Source of the DNA: Novosphingopyxis sp965218915 | GTDB taxonomy: Bacteria > Pseudomonadota > Alphaproteobacteria > Sphingomonadales > Sphingomonadaceae | NCBI RefSeq assembly: GCF_965218915.1 | Contig: NZ_OZ244711.1 | Coordinates: 1-64,000 of the forward strand | Reading direction: 5' to 3' | Length of the DNA stretch: 64,000 nucleotides | In this document: piece by piece, positions 43,683-52,164 of the stretch | Numbering within the stretch: position 1 is the first letter of the stretch | Layout: every line of letters begins with the position of its first letter | Notes under the pieces: model-generated | The model's input: only the letters and a program-made list of their open reading frames with translations | The model's database searches: none | Told to the model about the DNA's origin: nothing | Made by a program: the position numbers and the translations under genes

Positions 43683-45965
43683 CTAATCCTGCCTGATCCG
43701 CACCGGCACGCCCTTGGACGCCGGCGTCTTGGACTCCCGGTCGTGGTACCAAAGCGGGATCAGCACGTTCATCTCCGGGTAGTAGCCGCCGAGGCAGCCG
43801 TCCGGCAGGTCGAACGGGGTCACCGCCAGGCCGGCCAGCTCGCGGTGCGCATCGTCGCCAGCGTCGCCCACCAGGCTGACCTGCTGGCCCTCCCGCAGGC
43901 CTTCGCGCCGCATGTCGTCCGGGTTGATTAGCAGCACCATGCGCGAGCCCTCGATGCCGCGCAGCCGATCGTCGTGGCCGTAGATCGTCGTGTTGAACTG
44001 GTCGTTGGACCGCATGGTGATCAGATGGAACCGCCCCGGCGCGTCCCCCACGCCCAACGCGCTCAGCGTATCGGGCACGCTGAACTCGGCTCGCCCGCTC
44101 TCGGTCTTCCAGATGCGCTCGTGCGCCGCGTTGCCGCGGTAGAACCCGCCGGGCTGGAACATGCGCGCGCTGTAGTCGTGGAACTCCTCGGGGTAGGTCT
44201 GGGCGACCAGGTCGCGGACCACGGCGTAATCGCCGGTCCAGCGGTCCCACTCCCATTTCGGGTGCGCCGGCAGCGTCGCCTTGGCCATGCCGGCCACGAT
44301 CGCGAGCTCCGACAGCAGGTCCGGCGAGGCCGGCTTACGCTTGCCGATCGAGCCGTAGATGTGGCTGAAGCTGTCCTCGATGCTGACCGCCTGGCGCCCG
44401 CCGTCCTGCATGTCCTCCTCCGAACGTGCGAGGCACGGCAGCAGGTAGCCGGCGCGGCCCGGGAACAGGTGGCTGCGGTTCAGCTTGATGGCGATCGAGA
44501 CGGTGAGCGCCAGCCCGGTCCAGGCACGCTCCATCGCGTCGCGGTCGGGGATCGCGCGGACGAAGTTGCCACCCAGGCCGATGAAGGCCTGCACGGAACC
44601 GTCGATCACGCCCTGGCAGGCGTCCACCGTGGTGAGGCCGTAGTCGCGCGGCGGCTGGAATTCGAACAGCTCGGCGAGCTTGTCCAGCGGAACCAGGTCG
44701 GGCTTTTCGGAGATGCCCACGGTGCGCTGACCCTGCACGTTGGAATGCCCGCGCACCGGCGAGATGCCGGCGCCCTGGCGGCCGATATTGCCGCGCAGCA
44801 GCAGTAGATTGACCAGCATGGCGATGCTCTGGGTGCCGTGCACGTGCTGGGTCAGGCCCATGCCGTAGACCCCGATCACTCGCTCGACCGCCACGTAGAC
44901 CTCCGCCGCTTCTTGCAGTTCGGCGCGCCCGAGGCCGCAGACGCGCTCGATCTCCTCCCAGTCGGCGGCCTCCGCGGCGGCGATGAAAGCGTCGATCCCC
45001 TGCGTGTGCTGCTCGATGAACAGGCGGTCGAGCACGCCGGGCTGGCCGGCCTCGCGGCGCTGCCGGTCGACGGCGAGCACGTGCTTGCACAGGCCCATCA
45101 GAGCCGCGATATCTCCGCCGGGCCGGACCTGCAGATACATGTGCGACAGGTCGGTCGCGTGCCCGGTCAGCATTTCCAGCGGGCTCTGCGGGTTGACGAA
45201 CTTCTCCAGGCCCCGCTCGCGCACCGGATTGAAGGTGATGATCTTGCAGCCGCGCCGCACCGCCTGCTGCAACGGATGCAGGAACCTCGGGCTGTTGGTG
45301 CCCGGGTTCTGGCCGAAGTAGAAGATGGCGTCGCAGTGCTCGAAATCCTCGAGCTGGCAGGTCCCGACCGGCGAACCGATCACCTTCTTCAACCCCACCG
45401 ATGTGGTCTCGTGACACATGTTGGAGCTGTCGGGCAGGTTGTTGTGGCCATACATGCGCGCGAACAGGGCGAACAGGTACGAGGTCTCCAGCGACGCCTT
45501 GCCCGACGCGTAGAAGACCGCTGATTTCGGATCGACCGCGCGCAGCCCGGCCCCGATGCCGACGAACGCCTCCTCCCACGCGCAGGGCACGTAGTGGTCG
45601 GTCGCCGGGTCGTAGCGCAGCGGCGCCGTCAGCCGGCCCTGCATCTCGAGATCGTAGTCGTCCCAGCCGCGCAGCTCGCTGACGCTGTGCTTGGCGAAGA
45701 ACGCCGGCTCGCACCGGTCGCGCGTCAGCTCCCAGATGGTCGACTTGGCGCCGTTCTCGCAAAATTCGAAGATGTGAGGCTCGGCCGGCTTGCCCCAGGC
45801 GCAGGAGGTGCACATGAAGCCCTCCGGCTTGTTCTGCCGCGACAGCGTCTCGAGCACCGCCGGGCTGGCGAGCTCGCGCGCGAACACCTTCGCCATCCCC
45901 TTGACCGACCCCCACCCGCCGGTCGCCCCCTCGTAGCCTTTAGTGTCGGTCGCCTTGTCGTTCAC
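43683..45965 (-). CDS. FdhF/YdeP-type molybdopterin oxidoreductase
   Basis: A 760-residue molybdenum enzyme. The start has GFMCTSCAWGKPAEPHIFEF and a later FCENGAKST, a Cys pattern as in YdeP for one Fe-S cluster. Molybdopterin motifs: LPDSSNMCHETTSVGLKKVI (with Cys as possible Mo ligand), DAIFYFGQNPGTNSPRFLHP, IGVYGMGLTQHVHGTQ and FHLITMRSNDQFNTTIYGHD. YdeP relatives are linked to acid resistance; formate dehydrogenase activity is an inference from its place beside oxalate decarboxylase. Confidence 0.88.
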   Translation of the reverse strand: MNDKATDTKGYEGATGGWGSVKGMAKVFARELASPAVLETLSRQNKPEGFMCTSCAWGKPAEPHIFEFCENGAKSTIWELTRDRCEPAFFAKHSVSELRGWDDYDLEMQGRLTAPLRYDPATDHYVPCAWEEAFVGIGAGLRAVDPKSAVFYASGKASLETSYLFALFARMYGHNNLPDSSNMCHETTSVGLKKVIGSPVGTCQLEDFEHCDAIFYFGQNPGTNSPRFLHPLQQAVRRGCKIITFNPVRERGLEKFVNPQSPLEMLTGHATDLSHMYLQVRPGGDIAALMGLCKHVLAVDRQRREAGQPGVLDRLFIEQHTQGIDAFIAAAEAADWEEIERVCGLGRAELQEAAEVYVAVERVIGVYGMGLTQHVHGTQSIAMLVNLLLLRGNIGRQGAGISPVRGHSNVQGQRTVGISEKPDLVPLDKLAELFEFQPPRDYGLTTVDACQGVIDGSVQAFIGLGGNFVRAIPDRDAMERAWTGLALTVSIAIKLNRSHLFPGRAGYLLPCLARSEEDMQDGGRQAVSIEDSFSHIYGSIGKRKPASPDLLSELAIVAGMAKATLPAHPKWEWDRWTGDYAVVRDLVAQTYPEEFHDYSARMFQPGGFYRGNAAHERIWKTESGRAEFSVPDTLSALGVGDAPGRFHLITMRSNDQFNTTIYGHDDRLRGIEGSRMVLLINPDDMRREGLREGQQVSLVGDAGDDAHRELAGLAVTPFDLPDGCLGGYYPEMNVLIPLWYHDRESKTPASKGVPVRIRQD

Positions 45966-46034
45966 GTCGTTCTCTCCGGCCGGTGCTGGGTCTCGATTAA
46001 CGCGCAGTCCGCCACCAGGACCGACCGGGTTACC

Positions 46035-47615
46035 TCAAGCGGTGATGCGGGCGGCGATATGATCGGCGACACGCAACGCGTTTGCGATGATGGTGAGCGT
46101 CGGATTGACCGCCCCAACCGACGGAAAGAAGCTCCCGTCGGTGACGTAGAGGTTGTCGAGTTCATGGGTCTTGCACCATCGATCCAAGACCGAAGTGATC
46201 GGGTCATCGCCGAATCGTATCGTCCCGGCCTGATGCGTTGTCGCGTCGTAACCAAAGGCGCGCCCGACGAACAGCGTGCGATCAAGAAGGTGAGTGGTCA
46301 TGCCGAAGCCACTGACCTTATTCTGCATCTTTTGGCGGAACAGTTTGTGCGCTTTCAGGTTCGTCTCGAACAAGTCAAGCCTCACGCCCCCATCCTTGTA
46401 GTAAATCCGGTTCTCCGGCTTCGGCAGATCCTCCGAGAAGCACTCGAACGAGACGCAGTGATCGGCCATGACGTCAAACGGTGCTTCGGGCAGCCATTGC
46501 AAAAGATTGGGCAGGCCTTGGCCCCGGATCATCACGCCATCCAGCTTGCCGAATAGCTGAAAGTTGCCAAGCGGAAACGGAAAGTCGTCGTCGCGATCCG
46601 GGTTGCCCAGGTAGTAGTCGTTCATCCCCATCGTTTTCTGATGGCGCGTCGGATTGGGTGTTCGGGAAATCCCCAGCACCAGGGTGATGTTCTGACGAAG
46701 GTAGTTGCGCCCGACCTGGCCCGACGCGTTCGCGAGACCGTTCGGATGGATGTCGCTGGTCGAGCGCAGCAACAGCAGCGCCGAGAGGAGTGCGCCGCAG
46801 GCAACGACGACGATGTCAGCGCGTGCCTCGAACGGCTCACCATCCTTGGTCCCGACCACGCCGGTGACGACCCGCCCGGTCGCATCGGTTACGAGCCGGT
46901 CGATGTCGGTGTTCGTCGACAACGTCAGGTTGGGCCAGTCGCGCAGCGCCGGGTCGACGCATATGACCTGCGCGTCGGCTTTCCCGTTGGTCGGGCATGG
47001 GAAGCCGTTGGTGAGTCCGCACTTGATGCAAGGTGAGCCAGGGGCCGCGTGGCCATGCTCGTCTTCGGTCAGGAGCACACCGGTCGGTAGATGGAAGGGA
47101 TGCAGGCCTTCGCGAGAGAGACTGTCCGCGAGTTCCGCGATGTGCGGCTCATGGGAGACTGGCGGATAGGGGTATGGTGTGGTGGTCCACGGCTCCGTCG
47201 GGTCCTCCCCTCGCTGGCCGTGAACGTGATAGAGGCCCTCGGCCTTCTGGTAGTAGGGCTCGAACTCGTCATATCCGACAGGCCAGGCTGGAGAGACCCC
47301 GTCGGGGTAGCGAATTTCGCTGAAATCCTGTTCGCGCAAGCGGAACAGCACACTTCCAAAGAACTTGCTGTTGCCACCCACGTAGGAATACATCAATGGC
47401 TGGACCTTGCTTCCGTCCTGGGCGGTCCACGTTCGTTCGGCGACGTAATGGCCGTTGACGAAACGTTCACTTGCCCAGTTCTCCGGCTCTCTCTTTAGGT
47501 AGCATCCTCGTTCGATGAGCAAGATGCGCTTGCCGGTCTGCGCGAGCCGCCAAGCCATCCCTGCTCCGCCGGGTCCGGAGCCGACAATGATGATGTCATA
47601 TCGTTCGCCGCCCAT
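46035..47615 (-). CDS. GMC-family FAD oxidoreductase
   Basis: A 526-residue flavoprotein. FAD-binding start YDIIIVGSGPGGAGMAWRLA, second GMC segment (VGGNSKFFGSVLFRL), and C-terminal YVTDGSFFPSVGAVNPTLTI with His/Asn positions of GMC enzymes. Glucose-methanol-choline members oxidise alcohols or sugars. A Cys-x-x-Cys in SPCIKCGLTNGFPC is a feature of the gluconate/fructose dehydrogenase-like group. Start 47615 is fixed by AGGAG 7 bases upstream. The electron acceptor may be the quinone pool that feeds CyoABCD. Confidence 0.9.
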   Translation of the reverse strand: MGGERYDIIIVGSGPGGAGMAWRLAQTGKRILLIERGCYLKREPENWASERFVNGHYVAERTWTAQDGSKVQPLMYSYVGGNSKFFGSVLFRLREQDFSEIRYPDGVSPAWPVGYDEFEPYYQKAEGLYHVHGQRGEDPTEPWTTTPYPYPPVSHEPHIAELADSLSREGLHPFHLPTGVLLTEDEHGHAAPGSPCIKCGLTNGFPCPTNGKADAQVICVDPALRDWPNLTLSTNTDIDRLVTDATGRVVTGVVGTKDGEPFEARADIVVVACGALLSALLLLRSTSDIHPNGLANASGQVGRNYLRQNITLVLGISRTPNPTRHQKTMGMNDYYLGNPDRDDDFPFPLGNFQLFGKLDGVMIRGQGLPNLLQWLPEAPFDVMADHCVSFECFSEDLPKPENRIYYKDGGVRLDLFETNLKAHKLFRQKMQNKVSGFGMTTHLLDRTLFVGRAFGYDATTHQAGTIRFGDDPITSVLDRWCKTHELDNLYVTDGSFFPSVGAVNPTLTIIANALRVADHIAARITA

Positions 47616-47792
47616 AGCCGCTCCTCTGATGACGACGCTGGCAATCAACGTCTGAATGCGACCAGTCCTTCACGCCTCGCCGGGTAAGCCGAGCTGGTCT
47701 GGTCGACATTCAATCTGAACAGGTAAGCTGCTGCGGAGTGCAGCGTCTTATGCAAATAGCACACAGCTTTTGATTTCTGGCCGTTACCGGTC

Positions 47793-48003
47793 GAGCCTCC
47801 TCATGGCCTGATCTGGCCGCAGGACGGCTGACGCCTCGATCGCCTCTGCCGCAATGGCGACCGGGTGGCTATTTTGCGCCGGCGCGAGTGCCGTTGCATC
47901 GCGAACCAAAATAGCCGCTCGGCCGCCATCCTTCCGCTCCGCTTCGGCCTGCAAGCGCAGGTGCGTCGTCGATCGCCATCAGAGGCCGCGATGGGCGCGG
48001 TCA
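47793..48003 (+). repeat. Structured leader D (before a decayed isomerase gene)
   Basis: Member D. Arms 47854-47876 and 47907-47929 (23 bp each) pair with one mismatch and two G-T wobbles. The inner stem half is CTATTTTG/CAAAATAG instead of CTTTCTT/AAGAAAG. Inner hairpin GGCG-cgag-TGCC (47881-47892). The 3' stem arm GCGGCCT is lost. The shared GGCCGCGATGGGCGCGG ends the homology; no DUF736 follows. Confidence 0.7.
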
Positions 48004-48096
48004 CCACCTGGAGCACTACGTGGCCGGCCTCGCACCCGCCCCATAAGCTGCAGCCGGCGTCTTGCTCGCTTTGCGTAACATGCTCATCATCCCGCC

Positions 48097-48556
48097 ATGC
48101 CGCACGTCATCGTCGAGTATTCCGCCAATCTCGAGCCTGACCTGTGCCCGACGCGTCTGGTGCAGGCGCTTCCATCGAACCGCGCTGGACACTGGGGTAT
48201 TCCCGATTGGGGGATTGCGGACGCGCGCGGAGCGACGTGACGTGTTCGTTGTCGCCGACGGGAACCCGGATAACGCATTCGTCGCCGTCCTAGCCCGCAT
48301 CGGCGAAGGCCGCGAACCGTCGACCCGGCTCGCGGTCGCGCGCGCGCTGATGGCGACGCTGGAGGCCGAGACGGCCGCAGCCTTCGCGTCCCGCGGGCTC
48401 GGGCTGACCGTCGAGGTGCAGGAGATCGAGCGGGCAGAAGGTGGAGATGTATTCGAGGAGGCGTCCGAACGGGAACATCATCCGCTCGGTACTATCATCC
48501 TGCCGGACTTGACCGTTCACCCGGGTGGTGACGTGGAAGATGACGGCAATTGGTGA
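48097..48556 (+). pseudogene. 5-carboxymethyl-2-hydroxymuconate isomerase-like gene, frameshifted
   Basis: The start MPHVIVEYSANLEPDLC is the N-terminus of this tautomerase family, with Pro2 as catalytic base. After LVQAL one extra base near 48165 shifts the frame. The rest is in the next frame (HRTALDTGVFPIGGLRTRAE, then RRDVFVVADGNPDNAFVAVL, ARIGEGR). If the shift is real the gene is dead; a sequencing error would restore it. The enzyme belongs to homoprotocatechuate degradation. Confidence 0.7.
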
Positions 48557-48628
48557 TTCTGCTCCTAGCGGTATGCCGTAGCCGTGCTGATTAACGCCTT
48601 GGCGTGCCGTATGGGCTGACATGACCCC

Positions 48629-48753
48629 ACATGACCGGCAGATAGTTGTTCTGGAGCGGGCAGATTGGATGACCTGGCTCGAGCTGTCGCGGCCGGAAGC
48701 AGAACTGCTGCAACCCTTGCCCGCGGGCAGCCTGCATGTCGAACAGGTGCGGT
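48629..48753 (+). pseudogene. SRAP peptidase 3' fragment
   Basis: In frame HDRQIVVLERADWMTWLELS then RPEAELLQPLPAGSLHVEQV, differing from the end of the intact gene (17366-17944) at 4 of 41 residues. The 5' part is absent; the join is at about 48629. It is the right-hand partner of the direct repeat around the cargo block. Confidence 0.85.
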
Positions 48754-49052
48754 AAGCCGACACGGGGTCACCAAGCCCTCCCCTGCCGGTCAGGACACGC
48801 CCACGCTGCCTCCTCATGGCCTGATCTGGCCGCAGGACGGCTGACGCCTCGATCGACTTTGCCGCAATGGCGGCCGGGCAACTTTCTTCCCCTGCGCTGG
48901 CGCGCATTCCTCGCGATCCAAGAAAGCCGCCCGGCCGCCATCCTCCGCTCTGCTTCGGCCCACAAGCGGGTGCGTCGTCGATCGCCTGCGGCCTGCAGAT
49001 CGCCATCGGAGGCCGCGATGGGCGCGGTCCCGAGACAACAGGAGAGAGCACC
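48754..49052 (+). promoter_or_regulatory. Structured leader C (before first DUF736 gene)
   Basis: The fullest member of the leader family. Basal stem ATGGCGGCCGGGC (48867-48879) pairs with GCCCGGCCGCCAT (48929-48941). A 2x2 mismatch (AA/CC) is followed by CTTTCTT (48882-48888) / AAGAAAG (48920-48926). Inner hairpin TGCGC-tggc-GCGCA (48893-48906). A further stem GCGGCCT/AGGCCGC (48988-48994, 49010-49016) precedes the ribosome site ACAGGAGAG and the ATG at 49053. Confidence 0.7.
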
Positions 49053-49364
49053 ATGGCGACCATCGGCACCTTCACCCGCACCAACGGCAGCTTCACCGGC
49101 GCGGTCAAGACCCTCAGCATTAACGCCAAGACCACGATCAAGCCCGCCGACAAGGCCAACGATCGCGCGCCCGACTACCGCATCCTCACGGGGTCTGCCG
49201 TGGAGTTCGGGGCCGCCTGGAAAAAGACCTCCGGCGAGGGTCGCGAGTATCTCTCGGTCAAGCTCGACGACCCCAGCTTCCCCGCCCCGATCTACGCCAC
49301 CTTGGTCGAAGCAGACGAAGCCGGCACGTTCAACCTGATCTGGTCCCGCCGCAACGGCGACTGA
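49053..49364 (+). CDS. DUF736 protein (copy 1)
   Basis: A 103-residue all-beta protein: GTFTRTNGSFTGAVKTLSIN, then DYRILTGSAVEFGAAWKKTS, LSVKLDDPSFPAPIYATLVE and FNLIWSRRNGD. This is the DUF736 pattern found on many alphaproteobacterial plasmids; function unknown, perhaps single-strand DNA or RNA binding. It is about 90% alike to copy 2 at 53658. Both have the same type of leader. Confidence 0.92.
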   Translation: MATIGTFTRTNGSFTGAVKTLSINAKTTIKPADKANDRAPDYRILTGSAVEFGAAWKKTSGEGREYLSVKLDDPSFPAPIYATLVEADEAGTFNLIWSRRNGD

Positions 49365-49371
49365 CCCGGCG

Positions 49372-49398
49372 CCGCCTCGCATCGAAAGTGCGAGGCGG
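49372..49398 (+). terminator. Hairpin terminator after DUF736 copy 1
   Basis: Perfect 10-bp stem CCGCCTCGCA (49372-49381) / TGCGAGGCGG (49389-49398) with a 7-base loop, 8 bp after the stop codon and followed by TTCTCCTC. The T-tract is weak. Confidence 0.6.
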
Positions 49399-49434
49399 TT
49401 CTCCTCAGGCGCTAAAATCTTCTCGTTGAGAGTC

Positions 49435-49590
49435 TTACGAATATCTCCGCCCCAAGTCAGCAGCATTCCAAAACACCGCCGCGATGACCGGAGGATCGCT
49501 TACCTCGTAAGCGAACCAGTAACGCCCCTCCTTGAGCCAGGCGCGTCCGGGACGCGCGACCTCGCGATAGGTCGGTGAGCTCTCGGACCT
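49435..49590 (-). pseudogene. RelE/ParE-type toxin C-terminal fragment
   Basis: The frame reads TYREVARPGRAWLKEGRYWF, then AYEVSDPPVIAAVFWNAADL to a stop at 49435. Such a 'R-x-x-Y-x-x-Y' strand pair followed by VIAAV and W-N/H resembles the end of RelE/ParE toxins. No proper start, no antitoxin. It lies downstream of the ScpA gene. Confidence 0.35.
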
Positions 49591-49617
49591 GCTGGCGGGC
49601 TGTTGCTGAAAGACGGA

Positions 49618-50616
49618 TCAACAGCCCGGCGCGTTGACGGCCGGCGTTTCCGGCTCGGCGTTCATCTCGGCCTCGAGCTCCGCGAGTTGCACATGCAACT
49701 CGTCGAGCACCTCGTCCGCCGACACCGTACGGTTATGCGCGATATCGTCGTCCGCTTGTGCGAGAGCATCGATCCACTCGGCTGGCCCTTGACTCTGGTC
49801 GCGTTCCATCTCCCCAGTATACGACGCTATCGGCGGAAGTTCCATCGTGATGGGCTCCGTCGGCTGCGCCTGACTGACTTGGACCTTCCCACTTCGCGCC
49901 AGCTCCAGCCCGGCGACGAGTGTGCTGGCCAGCGCGGCGCGGCAACGCAATGCCCGCTCCGGCCCGTCAGTTGAACCGGGCGGCAAGAACAGCGCGATCT
50001 CTCCAGTGACTCCTTCCGATAGCAGGCGCGTGATCCGCGCTGAGGCATCCGCCACGCGCCAGAGCGGCGCCCGGGCCGGCGTGTAGAATTCCGTGAGGTC
50101 CGGCACCCGAAGCACGACCAGGCAGGCCCGGAACAGGTCCGCCACATCGGCCACTCGCGCCGTTCGGCTCGCTTCGGGCACGCCGCGCGCGAACGCGTCG
50201 CGCCCGAGCTGCACACGCCCGCCCAGCCACTCAGCCACACGTCGCATCGCAACGCGTTCCAGCATGCGGCGGCGCAGCGCCTCCGCCTCTTCGCGCGCCG
50301 ACCGGGCCTCGGCCGCATCCGGCGGCAGCAGCAGGCGCGACCGCAACAGCGCGAGCTGCGCTGCCATGCCGAGCCACTCGCCCCAGCGCGACAGATCCGC
50401 CCGCTCGCGCGCTGCCAGCCCCGCCTGCAGCGCCGCCGCGAATGTGTCGACGAGCTGTAGGATAGAGAGCTGGCGCAAGTCGACCCGTCCGGCGCGCGCT
50501 AGCTCGAGCAGCCAATCGAGCGGACCCTCGAATCCGGACGCGGCCAGTACCGGCGGGCCACTTGATATTGCGTGCCGCGGTGGGTCCTCCCAGGCCGGAT
50601 CTGGACCGGTCTGCAT
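49618..50616 (-). CDS. ScpA-like segregation/condensation protein
   Basis: A 332-residue kleisin. The N-terminus FEGPLDWLLELARAGRVDLR, then QLSILQLVDTF, is the ScpA signature that binds the SMC head. ADLSRWGEWLGMAAQLALLR continues the family pattern. The C-terminus ends in an acidic helix. No SMC or ScpB gene is in the window. ATG at 50616 overlaps the stop of the upstream gene (TGATG). Confidence 0.85.
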   Translation of the reverse strand: MQTGPDPAWEDPPRHAISSGPPVLAASGFEGPLDWLLELARAGRVDLRQLSILQLVDTFAAALQAGLAARERADLSRWGEWLGMAAQLALLRSRLLLPPDAAEARSAREEAEALRRRMLERVAMRRVAEWLGGRVQLGRDAFARGVPEASRTARVADVADLFRACLVVLRVPDLTEFYTPARAPLWRVADASARITRLLSEGVTGEIALFLPPGSTDGPERALRCRAALASTLVAGLELARSGKVQVSQAQPTEPITMELPPIASYTGEMERDQSQGPAEWIDALAQADDDIAHNRTVSADEVLDELHVQLAELEAEMNAEPETPAVNAPGC

Positions 50617-51185
50617 CACGGAAGATCATAGACCGGGCGCACGTCGAACCGCAGCCCCGGCCAGGCCTCGCGCACCGTGGCGATCGCTCGCCATGGCGTC
50701 CAATCTGCTGCCCAGAAGCTGACCCGCAAGGCGTCCGCCTCCTCGGCCGGGCGCAACGCCACATGCCGCAGCGCCGCCGTCGTGCCCCAGTGCGTCCATA
50801 GCCAGGCGAGCGCCTCCGGATCATCGGAGTCAAGACGCAGCAAGTTGCCCGGCACCGGCACCAGCGCATGCAGGTCGAACGGACAAGCCCGGCTGCATCC
50901 GACCTGCGCCACCGCTCGCGCATGTCGCCGCCCGACCGCGTCGCGCAACTCGCCGGCCAGCAGCCGCGCTCCCTCGAGCGATAGACTGCGCTGCGGCGAA
51001 GCCGCCAGACGCAGGAACGCGTCCTCTTCCACCCTGTCGAGATTCAGCGTCCAGGGGATCACCCCTGCCCCGGCGGCAGCATCTCGGAACGCGGTGAGCG
51101 GCGCCGAGGGCCCGGTCACCGTCAGATGGTGGTACAACCAATCCGTGTGCGCTGGTACGAGCGTTTGGACGGCGGCGGCCGTCAC
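50616..51185 (-). CDS. Unknown protein in the ScpA operon
   Basis: A 189-residue protein starting at GTG 51185, which overlaps the stop of the preceding gene (GTGA). It contains YHHLTVTGPSAPLTAFRDAA and LRVSFWAADWTPWRAIATVR, two beta-alpha-beta repeats that look ferredoxin-like, similar in layout to Api92-like phage proteins. An SRACPFDLHALVPVPGNL segment lies between. I do not recognise a function. The tight spacing implies it works with the two flanking gene products. Confidence 0.65.
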   Translation of the reverse strand: MTAAAVQTLVPAHTDWLYHHLTVTGPSAPLTAFRDAAAGAGVIPWTLNLDRVEEDAFLRLAASPQRSLSLEGARLLAGELRDAVGRRHARAVAQVGCSRACPFDLHALVPVPGNLLRLDSDDPEALAWLWTHWGTTAALRHVALRPAEEADALRVSFWAADWTPWRAIATVREAWPGLRFDVRPVYDLP

Positions 51186-51895
51186 GGTCCCCGGCGCGCC
51201 AGAATTAACCGGATGGCATCGGTGCCGAGCGCTTGCGGCTCGACCGTGCCCCAGCGCGTTACCTTGCGGAACACCGGTCCGTATCTGGTCCCCGATGATC
51301 GGAGCCACTCCTCGAGCGCTCGCCCGGGGCACAGATCGTGCCGTGGATTGCGCGGCACGGCGGCCGGGTTGTCGCCTAACAGTCGCACGCCGCTCTCATG
51401 AAAACGAAGCCACTCCGCCTGAAGACCGACGATCGGGCCACGCGACAGACCATGGGCCAGCAGCAACAACAGCGCTCGGTCGCGCAAGCCGGCCAGATCG
51501 CGCGGGCACCGTTGCGCCATGGCCATCAGGGTCGACGTACAGAGCGGCTGCGCCCGCCTGGCTCGCCCGGCGATCGCCCGGGCCTGCTTCAAGGCAAACC
51601 GAACGACCGGATCGCCGCCCGGCGGGGGGAAACCAAGTTGCCGATGACGCTGATCGATAGCCGCCAGGCGGCGCTGAAGCACCGCCCGTCCTGATGGCTC
51701 CCGCTGCAGGAAGAGCGCGACCAAGTCGGACGTGGCTGGCAGCGCGGGCTCGCCGCTTTCGGCGCAGAACCGGGCAAAGCGCGCCCAATCTCCCGCATAA
51801 AGCCGAACCGTCTCCGCCGCATGCTCGCACTGAACCGTGCCGGGTCGCGGGCCAGGATCGTTATCGTCCGTGGCCGCCGCCGCCCATTCCCGCAT
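51182..51895 (-). CDS. Tyrosine-recombinase-like protein without catalytic C-terminus
   Basis: A 237-residue protein. The SAM-like core-binding domain is clear (ETVRLYAGDWARFARFCAES, then AAIDQRHRQLGFPPPGGDPV), and the start of the catalytic domain follows (LAGLRDRALLLLLAHGLSRG). It stops before the His-x-x-Arg, His/Trp and Tyr motifs, although the usual proteins run on for about 100 residues. It cannot cut DNA as is, so it may be a DNA-binding partner for ScpA or a truncated integrase. Confidence 0.7.
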   Translation of the reverse strand: MREWAAAATDDNDPGPRPGTVQCEHAAETVRLYAGDWARFARFCAESGEPALPATSDLVALFLQREPSGRAVLQRRLAAIDQRHRQLGFPPPGGDPVVRFALKQARAIAGRARRAQPLCTSTLMAMAQRCPRDLAGLRDRALLLLLAHGLSRGPIVGLQAEWLRFHESGVRLLGDNPAAVPRNPRHDLCPGRALEEWLRSSGTRYGPVFRKVTRWGTVEPQALGTDAIRLILARRGP

Positions 51896-52008
51896 GCCGC
51901 CTACCCTGCTGAGAAAGCCCCCGAAAATCTGGCACTAAGCCGGGATTAAGGCAAGTCGACTAAGGCGTGGTAATGAAAGTAGGCGATGCGGCATGATTCC
52001 GGTATGTG

Positions 52009-52022
52009 AGAACATTTGTTCT
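52009..52022. promoter_or_regulatory. Perfect dyad AGAACATTTGTTCT
   Basis: A 14-bp perfect palindrome (AGAACA-TT-TGTTCT) in the spacer between the leftward ScpA operon (start 51895) and the rightward recombinase gene (start 52165). It contains GAAC-N4-GTTC, the form of some LexA boxes. It could also be a resolvase crossover core or an operator for either operon. Confidence 0.5.
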
Positions 52023-52164
52023 GGCGCGCGTCGCCAGCCCGCCGAACTCCTTGGCGCCGACATTCCGAGCTTCTCAATCCGACCTATCGGCCACCTCTGC
52101 AAACGGTCGTTTCCACACGCATCCTTCAATTGTAAAACAGCACCGCTGAGCAGGATCGAACGGC

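Larger units (their letters stand above)
18213..48628. mobile_element. Putative integrated cargo block between SRAP/leader direct repeats
   Basis: The block 'SRAP end plus leader' occurs at about 17818-18212 and again, same orientation, at 48629-49052. Between them are metabolic, efflux and respiratory genes unlike the plasmid backbone outside. The left copy has full SRAP but no DUF736; the right has a 5'-truncated SRAP but keeps DUF736. One homologous crossover with a circular donor explains this. The repeats are similar but not identical, so exact borders are approximate. Confidence 0.45.

Noticed and set aside
47793..49052. Leader repeats as insertion-sequence ends or coding repeats
   Set aside because: No transposase or target duplication accompanies them, and no frame is kept across A-E, while the pairing is kept.
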